Assembly: GCA_025938035.1 (NCBI GenBank)
Contig: JAICQE010000167.1
Span: 1-9,571, forward strand
Origin: Vicinamibacteria bacterium
GTDB lineage: Bacteria > Acidobacteriota > Vicinamibacteria > Vicinamibacterales > UBA2999
DNA length: 9,571 bases
Reading direction: 5' to 3'
Below the pieces are notes generated by a model. It made no database searches. It saw only the letters and a program-made list of their open reading frames with translations, and was not told the origin of the DNA. Positions 1-6,952 of this stretch are shown here, one piece after another (position 1 is the first letter of the stretch; each line of letters begins with the position of its first letter). The position numbers and the translations under genes were made by a program.

Positions 1-998
1 GCTCCGCGGCGCGGCTTCGCCGGTGGCTGGAACGCTCGTTCGTTCTCGCGGGACTGGCCGGGCTGGTCTGGTCTGCGGCGCTCGTCGCGGACGCCGTCGT
101 CGCGCAGCGGAGCGCGCGCAGGTCGCTTCAGGCCGTGATTCCCGAAGCACCCCGCCTGGCGGTCCCGGCCGGCGTTTCCGCGACGGAGCCATTGGTCGAT
201 CTCGATGCCCCCGCACGAAGTCTGGCGGTGACCGCGGGTTCGGCGATAGCCGAGCTTTCGATTCCCGGCATCGGGTTGTCGGCCGCGGTGCTGCACGGCT
301 CCGACGCGCAGACGCTGCGGCGGGGCCCCGGGCACCTGGAAAACACGGCCTATCCTGGCGAGGCCGGCAACGTGGTCATCGCCGGCCATCGCGACTCGTT
401 CTTCCTGCCGTTGCGGCACATCCGTGTGGGCGACGACATCTACCTGGCGGGGGCCAAGGGACGGTTCCACTACCGCGTGTCGTCGCTCCGTGTCGTCAAC
501 CCGCGGGAAGTCGCCATCCTGGCGCCGACCGATGAGGCCACGCTGACACTCATTACCTGTTATCCGTTCTGGATATTCGGCCATGCACCTGACCGGTTCG
601 TCGTGCGCGCGATTCGCGTCGCCGCGCCGCCGGCGGTTTCCCTCGAGGCACGCACCAGCTCGTTGGCCGAAGGGGATGAATCACCGCCGACCGAGATGGT
701 GGCCGCGAAAGAGCCGGCCGCGATCTCGGCCCCTGGCGGCGCCGATGACGAGAGTCGCGTGCGACGGGCCCTGGCCCGCTATTTGTCGATGCAGGGGCTG
801 CGTCTCGCACCGCACGGCGACGCTGCTTCGGCCGGAACGCGGCTGGTCAGATGCGAAGTCGTGTCTGGCGAGGGTCGAGCCATCGCGCACTGCGATCCTG
901 CAGCCGATTCGCCGTCCGACCCGCCGCAGCCGGGCCGGACACTCATGCTCGAACGCTCGAAGGATACGTGGGCGATCAGATCGATTGTGTTGAGATGA
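1..998 (+). CDS. Class D sortase with C-terminal extra domain (5' end outside window)
   Basis: A cysteine transpeptidase of the sortase fold, expected to be membrane-anchored with its active site outside the cytoplasmic membrane, where it cleaves a C-terminal sorting signal and joins the substrate to a nucleophile. The frame is open from base 3 with no ATG, GTG or TTG before the GTG at 135, so the true start lies upstream. Bases ~36-101 encode a hydrophobic anchor (SFVLAGLAGLVWSAALVA) after a basic LRRW stretch. The catalytic triad is visible: His in VIAGHRDSFF (387-389), Cys in LTLITCYPF (558-560) and Arg in DRFVVRA (594-596). The LxTCYPF form and single N-terminal anchor fit class D. After the sortase core (to about base 640) comes a Ser/Glu/Pro-rich linker and then an 82-residue domain (about 750-998) with two cysteines and a terminal pattern TWAIRSIVLR, which is not part of ordinary sortases. 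The substrate gene is not in the window. Confidence 0.9.
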   Translation, partial: SAARLRRWLERSFVLAGLAGLVWSAALVADAVVAQRSARRSLQAVIPEAPRLAVPAGVSATEPLVDLDAPARSLAVTAGSAIAELSIPGIGLSAAVLHGSDAQTLRRGPGHLENTAYPGEAGNVVIAGHRDSFFLPLRHIRVGDDIYLAGAKGRFHYRVSSLRVVNPREVAILAPTDEATLTLITCYPFWIFGHAPDRFVVRAIRVAAPPAVSLEARTSSLAEGDESPPTEMVAAKEPAAISAPGGADDESRVRRALARYLSMQGLRLAPHGDAASAGTRLVRCEVVSGEGRAIAHCDPAADSPSDPPQPGRTLMLERSKDTWAIRSIVLR

Positions 999-1037
999 GG
1001 ATCGGGCAGATGTGAGCGAGACGTTCCGGTAGGGCAA
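999..1037. other. Convergent junction between sortase and serine hydrolase
   Basis: Only 39 bases separate the two convergent stop codons. No GC hairpin followed by a T-run is visible on either strand, so no intrinsic terminator can be called. Termination here may be Rho-dependent, or transcripts may overlap. Confidence 0.5.
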
Positions 1038-2318
1038 TCAGCCGGCGTTCGTCTCCGGTCCGCTGCGCTCGCGGCGGGTCACCGGCAACGTCGCCATCCG
1101 GGCGCTCGACGAGCCGGCGAGCGTCGAATAGAGCACCTGCCTGAGCGCCACATCGCGGGGGTCGCCCGTGAACGTGGTGCCCATACGGCTGGTCACATAC
1201 CCGTATCCGACCCCCGCGTCGGGATCGGCGAAGCCGAGCGCGCCGCCGGTTCCTGGCGATCCGAACGCGCGGGCGCCGCCGAACCGCCAGTTGTCGCAGG
1301 GCTTCATGAAGCCGAGCGAGAACTGCACCTCGCCCTTGAGACATTCGTCGTAGAAGCCGTGCGTCGGCGGCACCGCCGGCGCGGCAAGCAGCTCCAGCGT
1401 CCCCGCTCGCAGGTCCAGCTCGCGTCCGCCGGTGGCGAAGACCCCATACGCGTGCGCGATGGCGCGGGCCGTGCCGACACCACCGCCCGCCGGCACCTCG
1501 AGATTGCGCGCGTAGACCGCCTCTTCGTCCAGATAGACCGACGTACCGGGATTCACCGCCAGCGCCCGATAGATGTTCGAGCGCGGGTTCATCGCGACCG
1601 CCATCAGTCGCAGCGGGCGAAACTTGAGCAGCATCTCGATCCGTCCCGGCGGTGACAGCGTCGCCAGGCGGGAGTTGGCGATCTCCTCGGGCAGCCGGAT
1701 GTAGAAGTCCTCGCCAAGCGGCGTCGCGATCTCGTCCTGAAAGAATCGCCCGAGGCTGCGATGCCGGGGGTCGACACGGCGCAGGAGCTCGCCTTCGTAG
1801 AATCCCAGCGTCAGGCCGTGATACGCCTGGCGCGTACCCGGTTTCCACACCGGCCGCTGACGTGCCATCACCGCTGCCAGTCGATCCAGGTCTGCGACCA
1901 CGCCTCGATCGACCGGTTCGTCGAAGGCAAACAGGCCCGCCTGGTGAGCGAGGAGCTGGCGGACCGTGATGTCCTGCTTCCCGTGCTGCGCGAACTCGGG
2001 CCAGTAGGCGGCCACCCGCTCTTCGTAGTCGAGGTAGCCACGCGAGTGCGCGACCGCCAGGGTCATCGCCGCCAGGCCCTTGGTGGCCGAGTGAACCACG
2101 ACCATCGTGTCCCGCTCCCACGGTTCGCCAGTCTGCTCGTTGCGTACGCCGCCCCACAGATCGACGACCTTTTCGCCGCGGTAATAGACGCAGCACGCGC
2201 CGCCTAACTCGTGGCGACGCGTGAAGTTCTCCGCGAAAACGTCGCGCACGGCTTCGAAGCCTGGCGCGATGTTGCCATGCACGTCGACGCGATTCGGCGC
2301 GGTCACCAGCATCGCCAT
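1038..2318 (-). CDS. Serine hydrolase, beta-lactamase fold / type VIII esterase family
   Basis: A predicted 426-residue cytoplasmic serine hydrolase; no signal peptide is seen. Family members are mostly esterases or lipases (EstB, LACTB-like) rather than true beta-lactamases. Residues from the chosen ATG: SATK gives nucleophile Ser77 and Lys80; the tyrosine motif is AYHG (Tyr166), as in EstB-type enzymes; LLAHQAGL precedes it. The third motif reads FGSPGTGGALGFADP (about 352-366), where many relatives have His-Pro-Gly or His-Gly-Gly. N-terminal text such as PGFEAVRDVF and KVVDLWGG is typical of the family. Start choice: a GTG at 2327 is possible, but GAGGAG (2327-2332, minus strand) lies 8 bases before the ATG at 2318 and overlaps the GTG, so the ATG is preferred. 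It is divergent from the ABC gene and convergent with the sortase, so probably monocistronic. Substrate unknown. Confidence 0.9.
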   Translation of the reverse strand: MAMLVTAPNRVDVHGNIAPGFEAVRDVFAENFTRRHELGGACCVYYRGEKVVDLWGGVRNEQTGEPWERDTMVVVHSATKGLAAMTLAVAHSRGYLDYEERVAAYWPEFAQHGKQDITVRQLLAHQAGLFAFDEPVDRGVVADLDRLAAVMARQRPVWKPGTRQAYHGLTLGFYEGELLRRVDPRHRSLGRFFQDEIATPLGEDFYIRLPEEIANSRLATLSPPGRIEMLLKFRPLRLMAVAMNPRSNIYRALAVNPGTSVYLDEEAVYARNLEVPAGGGVGTARAIAHAYGVFATGGRELDLRAGTLELLAAPAVPPTHGFYDECLKGEVQFSLGFMKPCDNWRFGGARAFGSPGTGGALGFADPDAGVGYGYVTSRMGTTFTGDPRDVALRQVLYSTLAGSSSARMATLPVTRRERSGPETNAG

Positions 2319-2510
2319 GCCGATCACTCCTCACCCAACCGTGGAGCAATGCTCGTACCTCGGCATGCCGGATGACGTTTCCAGCGACGATGCCGCGGGT
2401 GTGCGAAGGAGTTCGCGCACGGCGCGCAAATATCCGCACCGGGTCTTCGAACGAGGGTGAAATCGCTCCCGCGTGCCGAAACCCATTCGGCTGTACTGCC
2501 GGCAGCATTC
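2319..2510. promoter_or_regulatory. Divergent intergenic region with small inverted repeats
   Basis: This 192-base region must hold the promoters of both the serine hydrolase (leftward) and the ABC ATPase operon (rightward). Three inverted repeats are visible: GAGCA-A-TGCTC (2344-2354), a perfect CGGCATGCCG (2361-2370), and GTGCGAA-ggag-TTCGCGCAC with one extra base in one arm (2401-2420). They could be operator sites or stem-loops, but short palindromes also arise by chance in GC-rich DNA. No convincing -35/-10 pair was recognised. The stretch 2457-2510 is open in the ABC frame, but its third codon positions are only about half G/C, unlike the gene downstream, so it is treated as untranslated here. 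Confidence 0.4.
2327..2332 (-). promoter_or_regulatory. Ribosome binding site of the serine hydrolase
   Basis: The minus strand reads GAGGAG, 8 bases before the ATG at 2318. It overlaps the alternative GTG (2325-2327), which argues for the ATG start. Confidence 0.65.
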
Positions 2511-3401
2511 ATGCGTGTGGCCTATTCCGAGGCCGACGTGAACACGCTCCGCGATGGAGAGAGCGCAGCCACACTCCTGTCGATCGAGGAAGGCGCCCTC
2601 AACCCTGCCGCCGCGACCGTCGTCTTCGAGAGGGTATCGCTCGCGTTCGACGACAACGTGGTGCTGCAGGATGTCAGCTTCAGTATCCGCAGCGGCCGGC
2701 TGAAGGTTCTCCTCGGCCCCAGCGGCGCCGGCAAGACCGTCACTCTCAAGCTGATCCTCGGCTTCCTCAAGCCGGACTCGGGACGCATTCATGTCAACGG
2801 ACAGCGCATCGACAACATGTCCGAGGCGCAGTTGATGACCGTGCGCGGCGACATCGGCATGCTGTTTCAGGAAGGCGCGCTGTTCGACTCGATGACCGTC
2901 GCGGACAACGTCGGCTACCGCCTCTACGAGGAGACCGACATGCCGGAGGCGGACGTTCGGCGGCGGATCGAGGAAGTCTTGGGATTCATCGGCCTGGAGG
3001 AGTACATCGACCGCATGCCGTCCGACCTGTCCGGAGGGCAGCGGAGACGCGTGGCGATCGCGCGCGCCATGGCGGCGAAGCCGCATCTCCTGCTGTTCGA
3101 CTCGCCGACGTCGGGTCTCGACCCGATCACGTCGAAGACCGTGGATGCGGAAATCATCAAGCTCAGGGACCTCGAGCGCGTGACATCGATCCTCGTGACG
3201 CACCAGCTCGACGACGCTTTCTACGTGGCGTCCCACCAGGCCGTCCAGGAAGATGGGCAGCTCCGCATCGTCCCTGCGAGTCACGAAACGGCGGGGCAAG
3301 TCGAATTCATGATGCTCAAGAACGGCCGCATCTACTTCGACGGAAGTGCCAGCGAACTGCGGGCCGCGGAGGATCCCTACATCAGGAGGTTTCTGGCATG
3401 A
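2511..3401 (+). CDS. MlaF-like ABC transporter ATPase with non-canonical Walker B
   Basis: Predicted 296-residue cytoplasmic nucleotide-binding subunit of an ABC system, closest in look to MlaF/Ttg2A/MkL ATPases of MCE-type phospholipid transporters. Seen motifs: Walker A GPSGAGKT (69-76), Q-loop LFQEGALFDSMTV (Gln120), signature LSGGQ (173-177), Walker B LLLFDSPTSGLDP (Asp197), H-loop VTHQ (His231). The residue after the Walker B Asp, normally the catalytic Glu, is Ser198 (codon TCG at 3102-3104). After the H-loop is an extra stretch of about 30 residues before the usual MLKNGRIYFDG ending. Start is uncertain: GTG 2457 has no spaced Shine-Dalgarno and its first codons have low GC3; ATG 2511 is chosen; GTG 2538 has GAGG 5 bases upstream. 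No MlaE permease or MlaD/MCE gene is adjacent. The stop overlaps the next start (ATGA, 3398-3401). Confidence 0.88.
   Translation: MRVAYSEADVNTLRDGESAATLLSIEEGALNPAAATVVFERVSLAFDDNVVLQDVSFSIRSGRLKVLLGPSGAGKTVTLKLILGFLKPDSGRIHVNGQRIDNMSEAQLMTVRGDIGMLFQEGALFDSMTVADNVGYRLYEETDMPEADVRRRIEEVLGFIGLEEYIDRMPSDLSGGQRRRVAIARAMAAKPHLLLFDSPTSGLDPITSKTVDAEIIKLRDLERVTSILVTHQLDDAFYVASHQAVQEDGQLRIVPASHETAGQVEFMMLKNGRIYFDGSASELRAAEDPYIRRFLA
3384..3389 (+). promoter_or_regulatory. Strong ribosome binding site for the GNAT/acyl-CoA synthetase gene
   Basis: A perfect AGGAGG lies inside the last codons of the ABC ATPase gene, 8 bases before the ATG at 3398. It settles the start of the downstream gene and shows that the ATGA overlap is a real translational junction, not a sequencing frameshift. 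Confidence 0.8.
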
Positions 3402-6109
3402 CGGCGCGGGTCTTCGGCGGTGAGGAAACCGGGGAGCTGATGAGTCCCGCGAACGACCGCGAGGTATGTGACATCGTGCTGCGCGACGGGTCGACACTCG
3501 CGCTCCGGCGTGCCGGCGAGGTGGATGTCCGCGCGGTGACGGACTTCTTCGATGCGCTGAGCGTAGACAGCCGTTACCTGCGTTTCTTCAGCGCAGCCGC
3601 GCTTACTCCCGCACGCGTCGGCCAGCTCGTGCCGTTGACGCGCGGCGCCGGAGCGGCGCTGATCGGCGAGCTGGCGGGCCGCGTAGTCGCGTTCGCCGCC
3701 TACTACCGGACGCCGGGGATAGCCGATCGCGCCGAGGTGGCGTTTTCGATTGCAGACCGGTTTCAGGGGCGCGGTATCGCGACTCGTCTGCTCGATCGGC
3801 TCGCCGACCTCGCCCGCGCCGACGGCATCCGGACGTTCGAGGCGTTCGTCATGGATGGCAATCAGCAGATGCTGGCGGTCTTCCGCGACTCCGGATATCG
3901 AGTCTCACGCCAGACCACGGGCGGCGTCGTCCACGTGGAGCTTCTTCTGGAATCGAACGCCGACCACGTCGAGAAAGCAGCGCAGCGCGCGCAGCTTGCC
4001 GCCTCGGCATCGATGAAGCCGTTCTTCGAACCGCGGACCGTCGCCGTCATCGGCGCCAATCGCCAACGCGGCAGGATTGGTGCGGAGATCCTCCACAATC
4101 TGACCGTTGCGTTCACGGGCTCTGTCGTCCCGGTTCACCCTTCCGCCGCCGAGGTTCAAGGCCTCCGTGCGTACCAGCGTGTCTGTGACATTCCCGGAGC
4201 CGTCGACCTTGCCGTCATCGTCGTGCCCTGCGATCAGGTGCTGCCGACGGTCGACGACTGCATCGCCAAGGACGTTCCGGCCCTCTGCGTGATCAGTGCA
4301 GGCTTCGGCGAGACCGGCGGTGAGGGCCGGGACAGGGAGCATGTCCTGCTCGAGAAGGTCCGATCTGCCGGCTGCCGCGTCATCGGTCCGAACTGCATGG
4401 GCCTGCTCAACACCGATCCGGCCATTCGGCTCAACGCGACGTTCTCCCCCGTGTACCCGCCGGCGGGCGGCGTGGCGATGTTGACGCAGAGCGGTGCGCT
4501 CGGGCTCGCCATCCTGGACTACGCGCGCCGCCTCAACATCGGCATTTCGAGCTTCGTATCGGTGGGGAACAAGGTTGACGTGTCGGGGAACGACCTGATC
4601 CAGTACTGGGCCGAGGATCCGCGGACGACGGTCATTCTTCTGTATCTCGAGAGCTTCGGGAATCCGAAGAAGTTCGGGGAGATCGCCCGCCGCGTCAGCC
4701 GTACCAAGCCGATCGCGGCGGTGAAGGCGGGTCGCTCGAGCGCCGGAGCACGGGCGGCGTCGTCGCACACCGGCGGACTCGCCACGGACGACGCGGTGGT
4801 CGAGGCGTTGTTCCACCAGGCAGGCATCATCCGCACCAACACGTTCGAACAGCTGTTCGACGTGGCGGCGCTCCTTGCCAACCAGCCCGTCCCTCGCGGC
4901 CGTCGCGTGGCGATTCTGACGAACGCCGGCGGCCCGGGCATCCTCGCTGCCGACGCCTGCGCCGCGAACCGGCTGGAGGTTGTTCCGCTGTCCGAGGCGA
5001 CCCGCGCAGACTTGCGCGCATTTCTGCCATCCGCTGCCAGTGTTGCGAATCCGGTGGATATGCTCGCGTCGGCCCCGGCCGAACACTACGCCCGCGCGCT
5101 CGGAGTACTGCTGCACGACGAGCAGGTGGACAGCGTTCTGGCGATCTTCATTCCGCCGCTCGTGACCGATCCCGAGAGCGTGGCCGCGGCCGTGTCGAGC
5201 GCGGCCCGCGCTGCCGACAAGCCGGTCGCCGGCATCTTCATGCGAGCGGACGGGGCGCCGCGAAGCCTCGCCCCGGTGCCGTGCTACGCGTTCCCGGAGT
5301 CCGCGGCCAACGCGCTGGCGCGCGTGACCGCATACGGTGAGTGGCGGAACAGACCGGTTGGCTCGATACCGGTCCTGCAGCGCTTCGACCGGGACGGCGC
5401 GCGGGAAAGCGTGACACGGGCGCTCGGCCGCGGAGGCGGATGGCTCACTCCCGACGAAGTGCACGCGTTGTTGGACAAAATTGGAGTCCAGACATCGACG
5501 ATGCAGCTGGTGAACGACGCGGCAGCGGCTGTGGCCGCCGCCGCACGCATCGGCTTTCCGGTGGCACTCAAGGCCGTGGGGCCGACGATGCTGCACAAGA
5601 CGGAACGGCAGGCGGTGCGGCTGAACCTGGTGGACGAGCGGTCAGTGCGCGACGTGGTGGAGGACTTCGAGCGGCGCTTTCACGACGAGCTGGCCGGCCT
5701 GCTCGTTCAGCGAATGGTTCCAGGTGGCGTCGAGATGCTGGTCGGCGCCGTGTACGACGGGACGTTCGGCCCGCTGGTGGCCTGCGGCACGGGCGGAGTC
5801 CTGGTCGATTTGCTCGGCGATACTGCGTTCAGGCTGCATCCGATCACCGCGCAGGATGCGTCCGAAATGATCGCTGAGCTCAAGGGCGTCCGTCTGCTGC
5901 GAGGCTATCGCGGGGCTCCACCGGCCGACGAACGCGCGCTGCAGGACGTCCTGCTCCGCGTGTCGGCGCTGCTGGCGGCGTGTCCGGAGATCCATGAGCT
6001 CGACATCAATCCGGTGAAGGTGTTGGAAGCCGGCGCGTGCGTTCTCGATGCGAGGGTGCGCGTGGAGCACGCCGGATCGCCACCGCGGACCCGTCGCGTG
6101 GAGTACTGA
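3398..6109 (+). CDS. GNAT acetyltransferase / ADP-forming acyl-CoA synthetase fusion (Pat-like)
   Basis: Predicted 903-residue cytoplasmic protein. Domains in order: GNAT N-acetyltransferase (about 26-185) with the acetyl-CoA loop RFQGRGIA (121-128); CoA-binding Rossmann domain (about 206-300, TVAVIGA at 214-220); succinyl-CoA-synthetase-like domains (about 300-650) with VIGPNCMGLLN; and a C-terminal ATP-grasp domain (about 682-890) with KAVGPTMLHKTE and ELDINPV. This is the protein-lysine acetyltransferase (Pat/YfiQ) architecture but with GNAT at the N-terminus, as in some actinobacterial Pat enzymes. Known Pat proteins acetylate and silence acetyl-CoA synthetase and other enzymes. The motif ASSHTGGLATDD keeps a His (His457) at the position used as phospho-His in ADP-forming acyl-CoA synthetases, so the synthetase half may be active. 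Start: ATG 3398 with AGGAGG 8 bases upstream, overlapping the ABC stop. The product could instead be an acetate-CoA ligase with a regulatory GNAT domain. Confidence 0.92.
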   Translation: MTARVFGGEETGELMSPANDREVCDIVLRDGSTLALRRAGEVDVRAVTDFFDALSVDSRYLRFFSAAALTPARVGQLVPLTRGAGAALIGELAGRVVAFAAYYRTPGIADRAEVAFSIADRFQGRGIATRLLDRLADLARADGIRTFEAFVMDGNQQMLAVFRDSGYRVSRQTTGGVVHVELLLESNADHVEKAAQRAQLAASASMKPFFEPRTVAVIGANRQRGRIGAEILHNLTVAFTGSVVPVHPSAAEVQGLRAYQRVCDIPGAVDLAVIVVPCDQVLPTVDDCIAKDVPALCVISAGFGETGGEGRDREHVLLEKVRSAGCRVIGPNCMGLLNTDPAIRLNATFSPVYPPAGGVAMLTQSGALGLAILDYARRLNIGISSFVSVGNKVDVSGNDLIQYWAEDPRTTVILLYLESFGNPKKFGEIARRVSRTKPIAAVKAGRSSAGARAASSHTGGLATDDAVVEALFHQAGIIRTNTFEQLFDVAALLANQPVPRGRRVAILTNAGGPGILAADACAANRLEVVPLSEATRADLRAFLPSAASVANPVDMLASAPAEHYARALGVLLHDEQVDSVLAIFIPPLVTDPESVAAAVSSAARAADKPVAGIFMRADGAPRSLAPVPCYAFPESAANALARVTAYGEWRNRPVGSIPVLQRFDRDGARESVTRALGRGGGWLTPDEVHALLDKIGVQTSTMQLVNDAAAAVAAAARIGFPVALKAVGPTMLHKTERQAVRLNLVDERSVRDVVEDFERRFHDELAGLLVQRMVPGGVEMLVGAVYDGTFGPLVACGTGGVLVDLLGDTAFRLHPITAQDASEMIAELKGVRLLRGYRGAPPADERALQDVLLRVSALLAACPEIHELDINPVKVLEAGACVLDARVRVEHAGSPPRTRRVEY

Positions 6110-6349
6110 GAAGAATCCCCGCCGCCGCGAGAAATTGCGCGCCCGGACGCCGCCAGCCGACCAGGACGCGCAGTCTTTCAAGCCTTTCCGGTCAACAGGA
6201 CGGGCAGCCACCTTGCAGCGGTTGCCAGCGCAAGGAGATCGGCGCGTGCGGTAGGAGGCTGACGTTCTCGCAGGGAGTCCTCGGGGTTCTGGTCTGGCCG
6301 TACTACGTTGGCGCGTGGGTCAGCGGCGTTCTGGCGTGTGGAGCGTGCA
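6110..6349. other. Intergenic region before the DUF4389 gene
   Basis: 240 bases without a supported gene. It should contain the end of the ABC/GNAT transcript and a promoter for the downstream cluster, but no clear hairpin-plus-T-run terminator and no convincing promoter boxes are visible. A weak stem pairs GGCAGCC (6203-6209) with GGTTGCC (6220-6226) with one G-T pair. An AGGAGG at 6253-6258 is not followed by an ATG or GTG at proper spacing and appears orphan. The reading frame of the next gene is closed upstream by a TGA at 6260-6262. Confidence 0.5.
6340..6343 (+). promoter_or_regulatory. Ribosome binding site of the DUF4389 gene
   Basis: GGAG lies 6 bases before the ATG at 6350. It supports that start over the in-frame TTG at 6308, which has no comparable motif and would add 14 unconserved-looking residues. 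Confidence 0.6.
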
Positions 6350-6952
6350 ATGGCGTACCCGGTCGCGATCGAGGTCTCGCCCAGCCTGCAGGGCCGGAAC
6401 AGACTGACGACGGCGTTTCGGCCGATTCTGGCCATTCCGCATGCGATCCTCGCCGGCCCCGTCTATCTGTGGACGCGCACCGCCGGCGTCGGTCTGATCG
6501 GCGCGGCCGCTTACGTCCTTGCCATCGTCAGCTGGTTCAGCCTGTTGATCACCGGCCGCCACCCGGACGGCGCGCGCGAGTTCTGCCTCTATTACCTGCG
6601 CTGGCGCACCCGCAGCCTCGCGTACATGACGCTGTTCCGTGACGAGTATCCGCCCTTCGGCGGCGGACCGTACGCGGCGTCGATCGAGATCCCCGATGTC
6701 ACGGGACCGCGCGACCAGGCCTCCATCGCCCTGCGGCCGCTGCTGGCGCTGCCGCATCTCCTCGTTCTCTGCCTGCTATTGATCGGATGGTTGGTCACCA
6801 CGGTGGTCGCTTGGTTCGCGATCCTCTTCACCGGGTCGTATCCCGCGTCACTCGCGGGCTACGGGATCGGAGTGATGCGGTGGGCGCTGCGAGTGGAGGC
6901 GTACATGCTTCTCCTGGTGGACGTCTATCCGCCGTTTTCTCTCGAGCGATGA
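6350..6952 (+). CDS. DUF4389 family membrane protein
   Basis: Predicted 200-residue integral inner-membrane protein of unknown function. It begins MAYPVAIEVSPS and contains two similar halves. Each half has an LRP/FRPILA(L)PH segment, a hydrophobic span, an (L)FTG-x-YP or LITGRHP turn, a Y/V-x-x-x-RW segment, and an ending of x-EYPPF or D-VYPPF. The half boundaries are roughly residues 16-104 and 120-200. These are hallmarks of DUF4389, whose biochemical role is not known. About four hydrophobic segments are visible: AILAGPVYLW, AYVLAIVSWFSLLI, LLVLCLLLIGWLVT and VVAWFAILF; the last two may form one long span or a hairpin. It is first in a same-strand series with the two cytochrome genes, 82 bases before the chosen start of the next gene, so it may be co-transcribed and serve that system, but nothing in the protein itself shows a heme site. 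Confidence 0.85.
   Translation: MAYPVAIEVSPSLQGRNRLTTAFRPILAIPHAILAGPVYLWTRTAGVGLIGAAAYVLAIVSWFSLLITGRHPDGAREFCLYYLRWRTRSLAYMTLFRDEYPPFGGGPYAASIEIPDVTGPRDQASIALRPLLALPHLLVLCLLLIGWLVTTVVAWFAILFTGSYPASLAGYGIGVMRWALRVEAYMLLLVDVYPPFSLER

Noticed and set aside
973..983. CGATC-A-GATCG inverted repeat at the end of the sortase gene
   Set aside because: Lies in coding sequence, short, and not followed by a T-run, so not a terminator.
976..2508. Long minus-strand reading frame of 510 codons over the serine hydrolase
   Set aside because: It is a different frame of the same strand as the serine hydrolase, very Arg/Gly/Ala-rich and without family motifs; an artefact of high GC.
2372..3397. Apparent 5' extension of the GNAT/synthetase frame through the whole ABC gene
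   Set aside because: The frame happens to lack stops, but the translation there is low-complexity Arg/Gly, and AGGAGG plus ATG at 3398 mark the real start.
2331..3497. 388-codon minus-strand frame antisense to the ABC ATPase
   Set aside because: The plus strand carries complete Walker A, signature and Walker B motifs; the antisense product is His/Arg-rich with no recognisable motif.
3905..5596. 563-codon minus-strand frame antisense to the GNAT/synthetase gene
   Set aside because: Composition typical of antisense shadow in GC-rich coding DNA; the plus-strand protein has clear domains throughout.
6037..6642. 201-codon plus-strand frame over the gap and the DUF4389 gene
   Set aside because: Overlaps two well-supported genes in another frame and has no recognisable motif.
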